From Chimonanthus salicifolius (lineage: Eukaryota; Streptophyta; Magnoliopsida; Laurales; Calycanthaceae): a stretch of DNA of 64,000 nucleotides. Positions 31,772 to 43,090 of this stretch are shown here, piece by piece (positions within the stretch are counted from its first letter, which is position 1; every line of letters begins with the position of its first letter). Below the pieces are notes generated by a model, which was not told where the DNA came from, searched no databases, and was given only the letters and a program-made list of their open reading frames with translations. The stretch lies in contig CM023540.1 of the NCBI GenBank assembly GCA_013350335.1, positions 744,001 to 808,000 of the forward strand, in the 5' to 3' direction. Made by a program: the position numbers and the translations under genes.

Positions 31772-34700
31772 TGTAACTCCCTGCCCTTTTTCACTCGCTT
31801 TTTCCCGTAAATTCAGAGTCTATTTTTTTTTTTTTAATAACAGAGTAGAGTGATAGAGCACGGGACGTCACGACGCAAGCTAAGTCTGAACTTCCAAAGT
31901 CTGACCCTTAACTGGCCAACCCTATGTGTGCATGGACTAAGTCCACGAAAATGGTTCACACATAGCAATATCAATATGCGGAATAAAATCATAACTTGCG
32001 GAATCATAACATCGAAATGCGGAATCATAATAGAACCAAGTTCTATTCCATTCAAATAGCAAAGTACGTCAAGTCTATAATCATCATTATCAAAACACAA
32101 TTATTCAGTAAAATATCCAAACATAGCAAATCCATCTAAGTTATTACAATCCGAATTTTAGATACTCAAATACAAGCCCATGAGTATCTTAAACAAAATA
32201 TAAACTAGAAGCGTTTCGAGCTCCTATGCTTGTCCCTTTCCGCGTTTAGCGTTTTCCTTGTTTCCTGCATCTTCCACTAAAGGGTAGAACTAGGGCGTTA
32301 GTACAACGCGCCCAGTAGGTATTCCAGTTACGGCTAACACATGGTTAGTACAAAACATATATTATAACATAATATATAAAACCAGGTAAAATCCATGCCA
32401 TGCAATGATGACAAATGCAATGAGTCACACCCATCACATGTACATAAATGTACCCACCACATAGGTCTTCCGGACGCCCCAGCGGAGTGTGGACCCTCCG
32501 GTTTCTTCCTGATGGAAAAGCACATCAAGGTACCGCACATAGGTTTTTCAGACGCCCCGACGGAGTGTGACCCCTCCTGTTACTTAGTATCCTCTTGATG
32601 GAATTCTCATCATCAAGGAATTCCCCCCACGAGTGTTTTACGGACGCCCCGACGGAGTGTGGGTCCCCGGTTACCTGTCATCCCTCCCATGCCATGCATG
32701 AGATGCAAATACCACATGCTATGCAATTATACACGATCATAGCATTTAAAAGCTCATATTTAAAACACATGCTATTTTTTTCAAATAAACATAGCATATA
32801 AAATCACCTTTTGAAACATATCAATCCATGCTATTTAAACAAGTTAAAACATAGCATTTGAACTTCAATAATAAAGCATACTCTTTGAACATATTTTCAT
32901 CAAATATAGGATAAAACAAAGTACATAATCCATGGTTTCAAAGAGGTGGAATCCTATTTAAGACCGTTCACAAGTCCTTGCGTTTCCGTCCAAGATTCGA
33001 TCACCGATCGCATACCCGCTTGCGAGATCCCGTTACCTTATAATATAATGATAAATCAACATCTAGTCCCTCTTAATTACAAGGTTCTAAGTCCATAACA
33101 AAACCCCATGGGGTTCGGCCATACACCATGGCCGAACCCATGGCTTACCATTTTTTTATACATAATTACAAAAATGCCGTTGTTGATAACCCTAGCCCCT
33201 TTTCTTTGCTTAGGTTCCAAGTCATCCATTCATGCTTCCAAAGCACATAATCTTATAAAATAATTCATGGGATTCGGCCATAGTGTATGGCCGAACCCAA
33301 TGTCCAATATTCTCTCATATTTACGAAAATGCCATTGGTTTCCTCTTTCCTTTAAATCTTCCATAATTAGACCTTCTAAATTTCCCTAATCAAATAAGTC
33401 CATCAAACACAACTCATAGGGTTCGGCCATACGTCATGGCCGAACTCATGGTTCTCCACGTTGGCATGTAATTACATTTTTGCCATTCCTTTCATCAATG
33501 ATTCATAACATATGTGTGTATCCTTTTCTTTATTTTAAAACAACACATAACATAACTCATAACATAGGTTCATAATCTGATTCATAAATCAGCCCTTAAA
33601 CCATGAATTAAAGATGCCATTAATCCCTTAATTTGAACCATGGGGTTCGGCCATACACCTTGGCCGAACCCTATGGTGTATAGTTTCCAAAGTAACTCCA
33701 CTTTTCCATAATTGTATGTTTTCCAAACATAGATTCCATACTTAGACATCATACTCCATAATTAAAAGATTTACCAAAATTAAACCCTAGTGGGGTTCGG
33801 CCATACACCATGGCCGAACCTCACTCATGGTATCTCATCCATTCATTTAATCTAATTTCCATGATTAAACCCGACCTTCCATTCTTGGATAGTTTCTTCC
33901 AAATTTAGCAACTCTTTCCATATTTGGATTGCTTTCCAAATTTAGCAATACTTTCCATATTGAATTCTTTCCTTAATTAGACTTACTAAATTAAACAACC
34001 TCCTTCCATAAATGGAAAGTTTCCAAATTTAGTAAACCACCTTCCAAAATCGGGCGCTTTCCAATTTAGCAAACCTTTCCTTAATTAAAAGGTTTTCTAT
34101 TTTAATCTCCATTCCAAAATCTACCCCATGGGGTTCGGCCATACACCTTGGCCGAACCTATATGGTTCATGATCTTGGCCATTGGTTTTAGATCCAAATA
34201 AAATCCATCACCAATCCACAAAATGTTTGGTGGGGTTCGGCCATACACCATGGCCGAACCTCACTTCTTCTTTTTATTACTTTAGATCCCATAACTTAAC
34301 CATAAAAACATCATGGCCGATCCAATGTCCATCCAATTTTTCCTTTAAAAATTATCAAACTCTTCCATGGATTTTCATCATTCCAATTTGTTAATCTAAA
34401 CCATAAATCCCAATGGTTTTATCATGAAATCACCATGTCTTTCTATGTTCCGAGATTTAAGAACATAACCCCAATGAAGTAAATCCAATCTCTCCATGGT
34501 TTTTCAATCTTAAAACCCAAGAATTAAATCAAATCTTTGCATGGGGTTCGGCCATGCCATAAGGCCGAACCCTATGGTTTTTTTTGTTCCAAAACATAAA
34601 ATTATTAAACAAGATACTAACCTTTTCCCCTTTGGTTTCTTGCTCTTCCAATTTTCTTTCTTTTCCCTTTGTTTTTCTCCAAACAAGAACTCCTTCTTGT

Positions 34701-35630
34701 TGCTGCCCTTTCTTCTCTTGCTTTGGCGTGGAAGAGAATGATGAATTGAGAGAGGGAGAGAGAGGAATAAACTCAACAATAAAAGATGTCCAAAACCGTG
34801 TATCCCTCTTGATCTCTCCTTTTATAGCCTTTCTTAATCCAATATTAGAATGTTCTTAACATAAGCAACCCTTAGTCGTGCGCCCCTTGTGTTTCCCTTT
34901 TTTTTTTTACACGTATACTATATTGTAGCTCAGTTTCGACCTTGTTAACTTCCGAATCAGAAAAAGTGGTAAACTACAAATTTGTAGCCCTTGAAGTCTT
35001 CTTTGCGTAAAAAGAATCAAAGCAAGCAGATATTGGAGTGGAAACTTATAACCAAAATACTGGACATATGTCAAACCTTCCTTATTTAACCATGGCCGAC
35101 TTTCCCTCTTTAATTAGCCATAGCTGACTTTCCCTTGCCTTATTAAGACCTTCCTTTAATTCTTATTAGCAAGTACTATACGCATAACCTTAATCATAAT
35201 CCAAATAATCTTTTAACTTAATTTAAGACAATCTACCTTCCCTTTTAGAATATCCTATGCGCATAATATGGATATTATTATCCAAATTTCGGCCATGCTT
35301 AATCTTTTATTTATTTCATAAATATTTCATCCCTTTTTAAATATCTAGCATATCATTGTGGATTTAAAATCCCATATATCTCTCATGCGCATAATCTATA
35401 GGTTTCACATTCAAAATTTGGCCATAAAATCTTTTGTTTAAAATTAGATATAATTCATCACTATTTTAATTCAACCCATTTGAATTTTTATAAGACCAAT
35501 TCCAACATTGGTTGGGTCCTAATTGGGTCATGGCCCAATTCTTGATCCAAATAAGGTCCAATTCTAAAATCCACCATTTAAAAGAATAATTGTCATATAA
35601 AATAATAGTCTGAAAATCCGAGGTGTTACA
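31772..35630 (+). mobile_element. Solo LTR, 3.86 kb, inserted in the capsid basic domain
   Basis: Begins TGTAACTCCCTGCCC and ends GAGGTGTTACA, flanked by GATTC at 31767-31771 and 35631-35635. Same family and orientation as the LTR at 1796, but clearly diverged from it. It has three 46-bp GC-rich units (about 32460, 32538, 32635), a hairpin field (33112-34571) and a TTTATAG box at 34821. No gag-pol and no terminal direct repeats, so a solo LTR. Confidence 0.87.
33112..34571 (+). repeat. Hairpin field in the second LTR
   Basis: About eight copies of GGTTCGGCCAT-loop-ATGGCCGAACC, with the same arms as in the LTR at 1796. Most arms still pair after substitutions. Confidence 0.8.
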
Positions 35631-36336
35631 GATTCAAGAATCAATTTTCAAAGAAAAATTATGATACTCCTTTATTCAAAAGAAAATCTAAAAAATACCC
35701 AAAGAAGGAAAACGTAACAGGAAAGATACCTACTTGTTATACTTGTAGAAAAAAGGGTCATTATTCAAACAAATGTTTCAAAAAGGAAAAATATCCTAAG
35801 AAGAAACTTCGAAAAATTACTAAAGAGGATGATGAAGAAATTTCTGAAGATTCTGAATTAAATTCCCAAGGAGAACATGAGTCTAGCTCATCAACTGATG
35901 AATCCAGTGTTGAAGAAAATGTTCCTCATCTTCAACTCATTAAACAATTTCAGGCATGTACATGTAATTCTGATGATGATGGTACTGAGGGAGAATGGTC
36001 ATTGCCCTCTGATGAGGATCTTGGCATACATATTCATGTCCTAACTGCCCCTCAAAAATTGCTCCTTGAAATGATTGATAATATCCCTGATCTAGAAAAA
36101 AAAGTTCAATTTTTAAATCAAATTTCAAAATTGGGAGGGGAAGAAGAAGGAGAGAGTTCGCAACCAAAAAATGATGAATCTCCATATTACCCAAAAAGGA
36201 CAAAAGAGACATTTCATACTGCCAACTTATTCCTTATTTTGACCTTATGAATAGAGCTGAAAAAATTCACACTATAAACAAACCATTAACTCTTGGAGAT
36301 CTACAAAGAGAATTAAATGACCAAAAAAGAGAATTA
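35631..36336 (+). pseudogene. Copy 5: capsid zinc knuckle and spacer after the LTR
   Basis: Resumes with the second GATTC, then SQFSKKNYDTPLFKRKSKKY and a knuckle CYTCRKKGHYSNKC (35735-35776) in which a glycine is arginine. The acidic Ser/Glu-rich spacer and SLPSDEDLGIHI follow. A one-base change near 36215 shifts TFHTPTYS. Ends at the joint with an inverted protease piece. Confidence 0.8.
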
Positions 36337-36390
36337 AATTGTTTTGACTCACTTGTAAATTCAATAGGGACGATTCCCGATCTAATGAAA
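36337..36390 (-). pseudogene. Inverted 50-bp protease fragment
   Basis: Minus-strand protease sequence (LGIVPIEFTSESKQF region) between plus-strand spacer and plus-strand primer site. Its joint to the primer-site leader matches, in reverse, the joint near 24400. Confidence 0.75.
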
Positions 36391-36411
36391 AAGTGAGATC
36401 CTGTTGATTGT

Positions 36412-36424
36412 TGGTATCAGAGCC
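36412..36424 (+). promoter_or_regulatory. Copy 6: tRNA-Met primer binding site
   Basis: Perfect TGGTATCAGAGCC, followed by ATTGG. The conserved leader GAGATCCTGTTGATTGT precedes it. The start of the most complete 5' region in the window. Confidence 0.85.
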
Positions 36425-36930
36425 ATTGGACTTATCTCTTTTGGTGGGGGTATATTGCCAAATGTCATATTAGAATGAAAAGTTGCTAAAGTTGTTTTGT
36501 CTTTGGTGTCCCATCAAGTCAAAAGACACCTCTATTATCAAGCCAAAAAAGATGGTGTTGCTTTTTTGGTGGGGGTATGCTGCCAGATGTCTTAGAATTA
36601 TCAAAGGAAGATAAAGTTGTTTTTAGTGTGCATCCCATTTGGTCAAAAGATGCTTCACTTATTGTACCTTTTTACTGTGTCCCCAAGTGGGGAATCTCTT
36701 TTTGTAAAGTTGGTTTGGAAGGTTGTGTCTGTAAAAAGTCCTTTACTTTGTGTGTTGTCCTCTCTTAGTCGGAAGAGAGTTTATCCATTGTGCCCTTGCT
36801 CCATCTTTATAAGGAGCTCTGTGTTTTCATTTTAGATCATCGACATTTGAAATCAAAATATAGAACCTGTAACTGTGTGCTTGTAAGTCTGAAGTGTGCA
36901 AGAGCTTGGAGTCTTGTACTCAGTTTGTCT
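36425..36930 (+). promoter_or_regulatory. Copy 6: pregenomic promoter region
   Basis: Contains the tandem ~125-bp units and TTTATAAGG at 36806-36814, in the context CTTGCTCCATC...GAGCTCTGTGTTTTC. The transcribed leader up to the donor at 36931 would be about 90 nt. The layout fits a caulimovirid promoter with a short terminal redundancy. Confidence 0.65.
36443..36690 (+). repeat. Diverged ~125-bp tandem duplication upstream of the promoter
   Basis: GGTGGGGGTAT.TTGCCA.ATGTC at 36443 recurs at 36568 (GGTGGGGGTAT.CTGCCAGATGTC). TCCCAT...GTCAAAAGA also recurs in register. Present in all leader copies except where deleted near 52230. Possible enhancer repeat. Confidence 0.65.
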
Positions 36931-37001
36931 GTAAGTAACAAAACTTTTATAAGTTTGATATACTTAAGTTTGTTTCCTAATCATGTTGTTTCTTTTTATA
37001 G
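36931..37001 (+). other. Copy 6: predicted leader intron (71 nt)
   Basis: Donor GTAAGTAACAAAAC, branch-like CCTAATCATG, acceptor TTTCTTTTTATAG, exon continues AAC-ATG of ORF1. Here AATAAA has become AACAAA, so the poly(A) signal is lost in this copy. Confidence 0.6.
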
Positions 37002-37004
37002 AAC

Positions 37005-37235
37005 ATGTCTATTCATCTTGCTTTGCTTAAGCAGTATTATGATCATGTTCGAACATTAAGAAAAATAGAAATTCTTCTTGAACACATACGACAACACCTG
37101 CGAATATGCACTCATAGAAATAACCCACGACATCAACGATATGAAAGACGAAGAATAATTTTAATCCAAGCTTATGCTGTGTTCCAATTAGAAGTATTCA
37201 GGACAGAATCAAAATTACAAGCAGTGGCTTTCTAA
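37005..37235 (+). CDS. Copy 6: ORF1, 76 aa, only intact copy
   Basis: ATG three bases after the intron acceptor; TAA is followed by one base and the ORF2 ATG. A small basic protein (MSIHLALLKQYYDHV, RKIEILLEHIRQHL, RHQRYERRRIILIQAY), probably mostly helical, without signal peptide or membrane span. By position it compares with the first small ORF of tungro-like viruses; no homology can be shown by eye. All other copies carry stops. Confidence 0.6.
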   Translation: MSIHLALLKQYYDHVRTLRKIEILLEHIRQHLRICTHRNNPRHQRYERRRIILIQAYAVFQLEVFRTESKLQAVAF

Positions 37236-37236
37236 G

Positions 37237-37473
37237 ATGCCTTCTCGTTCTGTTAGGAGAGAAGAATTATTGTGTGATCTCAGACCTCGTCAAAATCAGT
37301 TTAGAAGATTAGAAAATGCTATCCGACAAATCGACAAAAATATAGCTGTAGGAAGATATCTTGTTATCCGCATACATACTATTAGGAGATCTACATTAGT
37401 ATCTTTGTGTAATCGTGTAAGTGAATATTGTAACCTTTTGAATGAAGAATTAGAATTATTATATCGGGTTTAA
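37237..37473 (+). CDS. Copy 6: ORF2, 78 aa, intact
   Basis: MPSRSVRREELLCDL, a coiled-coil-like RRLENAIRQIDKNI and RIHTIRRSTLVSLCNRV. Same length as in copies 4, 5, 7 and 8. Candidate virion-associated or DNA-binding protein by position only. Confidence 0.6.
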   Translation: MPSRSVRREELLCDLRPRQNQFRRLENAIRQIDKNIAVGRYLVIRIHTIRRSTLVSLCNRVSEYCNLLNEELELLYRV

Positions 37474-37720
37474 ATCTTTGCCAATACCTTTTAATAGCAA
37501 GATGAATTAAATCTATTATCTAGGATCTAAAGTTTTTTAACCTAGTTGATTTATCCAATTCTCTTTAGAGCTTTTATTTTCCTTCTTATTCTCCACTTTT
37601 GTGCCTCTTTTATTTTTCAAAAAGTGTGGTCGCGTTGTAAGTCCAACTTCTGGCCGTGATCAGGCATTAAGGGCTGTAAATCGTTGACAAAACTTTTTCT
37701 GCTTTTAACGAGCCACTCAA
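37474..37720 (+). other. Copy 6: spacer between ORF2 and ORF3
   Basis: Non-coding, 247 bases, with GTGGTCGCGTTGTAAGTCC and CGTGATCAGGCATTAAGGGC conserved in all copies. No ORF or clear promoter. Confidence 0.5.
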
Positions 37721-38640
37721 ATGGAAAATTCTAAGGGAAAAACAAAACTTTTTAAGAATTGGTTTAAGTCATTTCAGAATCCTTCTAATAGGTCTACTTC
37801 ATCTTCCTCATCTTACCAATCTGCTTTGTCCAGCTTTCCTCATCCCAATATAGCTAAAGAAAATCCAGAAAAAAAAAATTCTGAAGAAAAGGTGTATGAA
37901 AACTTTGACCAAACCATATCCAATTGGAAAATGCCAGTGTTACATGTAACAGAAATATATAGTAATGGCACATTTGAAGAGCAAAATGATTACCACATCA
38001 AAACTATTGAAAAATTTGTCTCCCTCTCTGGAGGAAAACAAACAATTAGAATTCTTGAAAGAAGAATTATTGAACAAATCAGGACCAAATATAACTACCT
38101 ACACGTAGGATTAATTCAGGTAGGAATCAAACCAATGTTTCGTTTAGGATTAAATGTTTCTGTATGTGCTTATGTGAGAGATCAGATAGATGACGAGTTT
38201 GATGATTCTCTATATGCCATGGTTGAATCAAGTCTCTGTCATGGACCTGTTTATTTCAATTGTTTCCCAAACATCACAGAGGATGCTCAAGATGATGATG
38301 TCCTTGATTGTGCAACCATTGGATTCCAAAGTAAAGGATTAAAGATGAGTCCAAGAAGTAAACCTTTTGCTATAGTCTATCGGGTGTTCTATAAATCCAT
38401 GATGTCTATCTTTCCCATGATAGCCTACTATGATAAAGTTGATAAAGAAAAAACCACAGTTCTTATGGAAACAAACTTTAATAATAATGTGTTTATCCCA
38501 AAAGTTATCAACTGGGAAGAGGTTGTTCTCCCAGGAAATTGGCAAATAGAAGATGTCACCCCAAGAGTAAATGAAATAACAGATGATTTACAGAGCATGG
38601 TCAAATTACCAAATGGCAATGTTGAAGTCAATTTTAGGAG
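37721..38640 (+). pseudogene. Copy 6: movement protein, domain open
   Basis: The best-preserved movement protein: a 359-codon open block from ATG 37721 through the whole 30K-type domain (RRIIEQIRTKYNYLHVGLIQ, FRLGLNVSVCAYVRDQ, ESSLCHGPVYFNCFPNI, VLDCATIGFQSKG). It remains part of a broken polyprotein: a frameshift near 38730 in the capsid linker ends the frame at 38800. Role in the virus: cell-to-cell transport through plasmodesmata. Confidence 0.85.
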
Positions 38641-41370
38641 AAAAATGGAAAAAGCTAGGAGAAGTTTTGCTAGCTACACGGAAGGAAGAAAAAGTTTTAA
38701 ATCGGAAGAAGTTGATGATGATAAAAAAAGCAGGAGAAAGAAGAAATGGATCAAAAGGTTTTTAGAAATAAAGAAAGTGGAATTGAACACCCGTGTATAA
38801 AAGAACTTCATCAGAAAGGACCTACAACCCCAGTGAGAATGATTTCCTCCATGGAGTCATAAGAATGGTTAGTATCCAAAAGCCAGAGGAAACCGTAAAA
38901 AAAATTGAAATTGACAATTCATACTCGCGAGAAAAATTGAAAAATCACTCTCTAAAAGATTGGTTTTTCAAAACCTTTAGCTTAGAAGAAAAAGAGAACA
39001 TGAGAGGGTTATGGTATTACCAAATGGAAGAAGAAAAAAGAAATATACCTTTCTTTGATTGGTTTATGGAACATTTTAAGAAAGGGAAAGATAAAAAAGA
39101 AGAAACCCAAAGCCCAAAACAAATAAGAGTTATAGAAAAAACGTCTAGGACATGGAAAGACGTTGACGGAAAAGAGATTCAAAGATCTCACCCACCATGG
39201 AAGAAACTTGATATTTCTGCCTCAAAAGAAACCAAGAATTTTACTATGCCTATCAAAAATGGATCCATATTTGAATCAAAAACCAAAATAAATGGTATTG
39301 ACATAGCAAGGAGCCTTGGAGATATAATTGAACAAAATTATTACGCTAATCTATCCTTATTAACCATTGGAGAACAAACGGAAAGGATAGAAAGAACAAT
39401 TAGAACAAAACCAGAATTAAATAAAGGGAAAGAAGAAAGTTCAGAAGAAATCCTTGCAAATACGATATATGTTCCTAGAAAATTGCCATCAGGAATTATT
39501 TTGCAAGAAGGACCGTTTAAAATGACAGATGAAATGCAAAAAGAATTAACTACTACAATGGAAAGACTCAATGTTGGGGGAAAAGGATTTAGCATCCTCA
39601 GAGTCTCTGCGTCAGAAAACTTGCTAATAAACCGCTTAAAGAAATGGAATCCCCAAGCAGAACTGCCTATAACAAAGAATTATTATTCTAGACCAACTCC
39701 TGTACATCTGCAACTTGAAGAAGCCCCATATACGTATACTCAGGACCTATCATATTCGGGAAATTCCTTATATGAATGGAATTTAGATGGATTAACCGAA
39801 TATCAAATAATCCAAATGGTCCATAATATGCTGATATATTCTAATGCTTGTGAAGTTAGGGGAAACACTCCAAGAAACATCTTTCTCATGATAACCACCT
39901 CTTTCAATGGGATATTAAGTGGATGGTGGAATTATGGATTATCTAGAGCCCAAAGACTTGAAATTGAAAATGCTGTCAATTTAGATGAATATGAAAGAAT
40001 TATATACAGAGATAAAATCACAGAAAATTCACTGGAGGAATTTCTCTAATTAAGGAGAAAAATCGGTAGCAATTACATCGACTAAGATGTAGAACCTTAG
40101 GAGAATTTCGTTGGTATAAAGACGTATTTTTATCAAAAGTATACCAACTAAATGATTGTAATTCTGATATTTGGAAAGAAAGGTTCATCTCAGGATTACC
40201 ACCCTTATTTGCTGAAAAGGTGCGTAACTCCTTGAGAGAAGAAACACATGGTATTATTAATTACAACATGCTGACATTCGGAGGAATTATACAAAGGATT
40301 AATAAGGTCAGCATTGCACTCTGCACTGACTTAAAAATCAGTAAACAAGCTGAAAAAATGAGAAAATACGTTGGAGACAAAGAATTATGAGATTTCTACT
40401 TCCAATTTGGTTTGGACCAAACACCAGAATAAGAAAAAAAAACCTCAGCATTCCAGATTTATCCCCGAAAGAAGAAATAAAATGACGAAGAAATACAAAT
40501 ATAGCAGATCCAATAGTCAATTCTCAAAGAAAAATTATGATACTGCTTTATTCAAAAGAAAATCTAAAAAATATCCTAAAAGAGAAAACCCAACTGGAAA
40601 AATACCTAGTTGCTATACTTGTGGAAAAAAGGTTCATTATTCAAACAAATGTTTCAAAAAGGAAAAATATCCTAAAAAGAAATTTGAAAGGATTACTAAA
40701 GAAGATGATGAAGAAATTTCTAATAGAGAAGAATCTGAATTAAGTTCCCAAGAAGATTTGAATCTGGTCCCTCAACTGATGAATCTAGTTTTGAAGAAAA
40801 TATTCCTAATCTTCAACTCATTAAACAATTTCAAGCATGTACATGTAATTCTGATGATGATGGTACTGAAGGAGAATGGTCATTACCCTCTGATGAGGAT
40901 CTTGATATACATATTCGTGTCCTAACTGCCCCTCAAAAATTACTCCTTGAAATGATTGATAATATCCCTAATCCAGAGAAAAAAGTTCAACTTTTAAATC
41001 AAATTTTAAAATTGGGAAGGGAAGAAGAAGGAGAGAGTGCGCAAACAAAAAATGATGAATCTCCATATTACCCAAAAAGGACAAAAGAAACATTTCATAC
41101 GCCAACTTATTCCTTAATTGACCTTATGAATAGAGCTGAAAAAATTCATACTATAAACAAACCATTAACTCTTGGAGATCTACAAAGAGAATTAAATGAC
41201 CAAAAAAGAGAGATCAGAGAGTTAAGATTAGAATTAACCAAAAGGCAAAATGAGCTTGATGAAAGAGTCACCTTACTAGAAATTGATGACGCTTTTGGAA
41301 AATACAATGAAGAAAAATTTGTCCAAAGAATTAAAGGAGAAATCAGCAGTCTCTACTGGAGTGATCCCTA
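38641..41370 (+). pseudogene. Copy 6: capsid protein region with zinc knuckle and spacer
   Basis: A 418-codon open block (38793-40049) covers linker and capsid core to WWNYGLSRAQ. About 180 bases are then missing near 40030, removing the C-terminal core segment that reads NLVDPNIKLEAGTSQ. Frame breaks lie near 40065, 40389, 40430 and 40755. The knuckle reads CYTCGKKVHYSNKC (40611-40652), with the glycine before His changed to Val. Unlike copies 2-5, the codon after the core (near 40290) is CAA. Confidence 0.85.
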
Positions 41371-41730
41371 CTAAATGCATCTATCAACAGTGGAGAGTCC
41401 AGGTGAAAATAAAAATAAAAAATTTTGAGAAAATTGTTAATGCTATTGACACTGGAGCAGATTTAAATGTCATTAGATTGGGAATCGTCCCTATTGAATT
41501 TACAAGTGAGTCAAAACAATTTGTATCTGCTGCCAATGGAACAAGTATTTCCATAGAAAGAAAAATTCCAAATGTTCATGTTTGCTTCCAAGGAGTCTGT
41601 GCTACTTCACCCTTTATTATTTCAGAAGATATTGTTAATGATGTACTTCTTGGATCCCCGTTTATTCTTTTAATCCAACCTTTTTCAATAAATACTAAGG
41701 GGAATCTCTACAAATATCAAAGGCATGATT
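41371..41730 (+). pseudogene. Copy 6: aspartic protease
   Basis: DTGADLNVIRLG with the active site at 41448-41462. One isoleucine codon before it is missing (AIDTG rather than AIIDTG), without a frameshift. A frame change near 41350 lies just upstream and another near 41700 downstream. Confidence 0.85.
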
Positions 41731-42350
41731 GTAAATCTTGATTTCATAGATGATCCCTGTGAAACAAAAATCCAAAAGATAAACCAAATCATAGCCACCA
41801 AAGAGAATTATGTAAATGGACTAAAAGGTGAAATAAAAATTGCCCAAATTACAAAAATTTTGGAGAAAGAAGAGATTAAAGAAAAAATAAAAAATCTCAC
41901 AGAGCAATTTGAAAATGAATGTTGCTCTAAATTGCCCTCTGCATTCTGGAATAGAAAGAGGCATATTGTAAGTCTACCATTCATTAAAGGGTTTGATGAA
42001 AAGGATATTCCTACAAAATCCCGTCCATTCCAAATGGATACAAAACATTTAAAACTTTGTCAAGAAGAAATAAGTGATTTATTAAAGAAGGGATTGATCA
42101 GAAAAAGCAAATCCCCTTGGAGTTACGGCATTCTATGTCGAAAAGGCTACTGAAATAGAAAGAGGAGTTCCAAGATTGGTTATCAATTATAAGCCTTTAA
42201 ACAAAGTATTGCATCTATTAGGTATCCCCTACCTAATACGTAAGACTTGCTTAACAGGCTAAACAATGCCAAAATATTTCAAAATTCGACTTAAAATCAG
42301 GATTTTGGCAGATTCAGATAAAAGAAGAAGATAGATATAAAACTGCATTT
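41731..42350 (+). pseudogene. Copy 6: RT N-terminal part, ends at the gap
   Basis: Pre-RT segment, RKRHIVSLPFIKGF and GLIRKSKSPWS, then frame breaks near 42125, 42212 and 42280. The RT palm would lie within or beyond the N run. Confidence 0.85.
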
Positions 42351-42450
42351 NNNNNNNNNNNNNNNNNNNNNNNNNNNNNNNNNNNNNNNNNNNNNNNNNN
42401 NNNNNNNNNNNNNNNNNNNNNNNNNNNNNNNNNNNNNNNNNNNNNNNNNN
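42351..42450. other. Assembly gap, 100 N
   Basis: Exactly 100 undetermined bases, a common placeholder for an unknown length. Plus-strand RT lies to the left and minus-strand movement protein to the right. Confidence 0.99.
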
Positions 42451-42843
42451 CACATACAGAAACATTTAATCCTAATAGGAACAAAGGTTTGATTCCTACA
42501 TGAATTAATCCTATGTGTAGGTAGTTGTATTTGGTTCTGATTTGTTCAATAATTCTTCTTTCAAGAATTCATTGTCTGTTTTCCTCCAGAGAGGGAGACA
42601 ATTTTTGCAACAGTTGGGATGGAGGGATCATTTTGCTCTTCAAATGTGTCATTACTATATACTTCTGTTACAGGTAACGCTGCCATTTTCCAATTGGATA
42701 TGGTTTGGTCAAAGTTTTCATACACCATTTCATCAGAATTTTTTATTTTTTCTAGATTTTCTTTAGCTATACTGGGATGAGGAAAGCTGAAATGACTTAA
42801 ACCAATTCTTAAAAAGTTTTGTTTTTCCCTTATAATTTTCCAT
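42451..42843 (-). pseudogene. Copy 7: movement protein N-terminal part
   Basis: ORF3 ATG at 42843 (MENYKGKTKLF). About 50 bases of the Ser-rich region are deleted near 42790 relative to 28940. Continues into RRIIEQIRTKYNYLH and then meets the gap. Confidence 0.8.
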
Positions 42844-43090
42844 TTGAGTGGCTCGTTAAAAGCAGAAAAAATTCTGTCAACGATTTACAGCCCTTAATGC
42901 CTGATCACGGCCAGAAGTGGGACTTACAACGCGACCACACTTTTTGAAAAATAAATGAGGCACAAAAGTGGAGAATAAGAAGGAAAATAAAAGCTCTAAA
43001 GAGAATTGGACAAATCAACTAGGTTAAAAAAGTTCAGATCCTAGATAATAGATTTAATTCATCTTGCTATTAAAAGGTCTTGGCAAAGAT
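42844..43090 (-). other. Copy 7: spacer between ORF2 and ORF3
   Basis: Non-coding, 247 bases, same conserved GC-richer block as at 37620-37690. Equivalent spacers are at 51069-51314 and 58677-58922. Confidence 0.5.
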
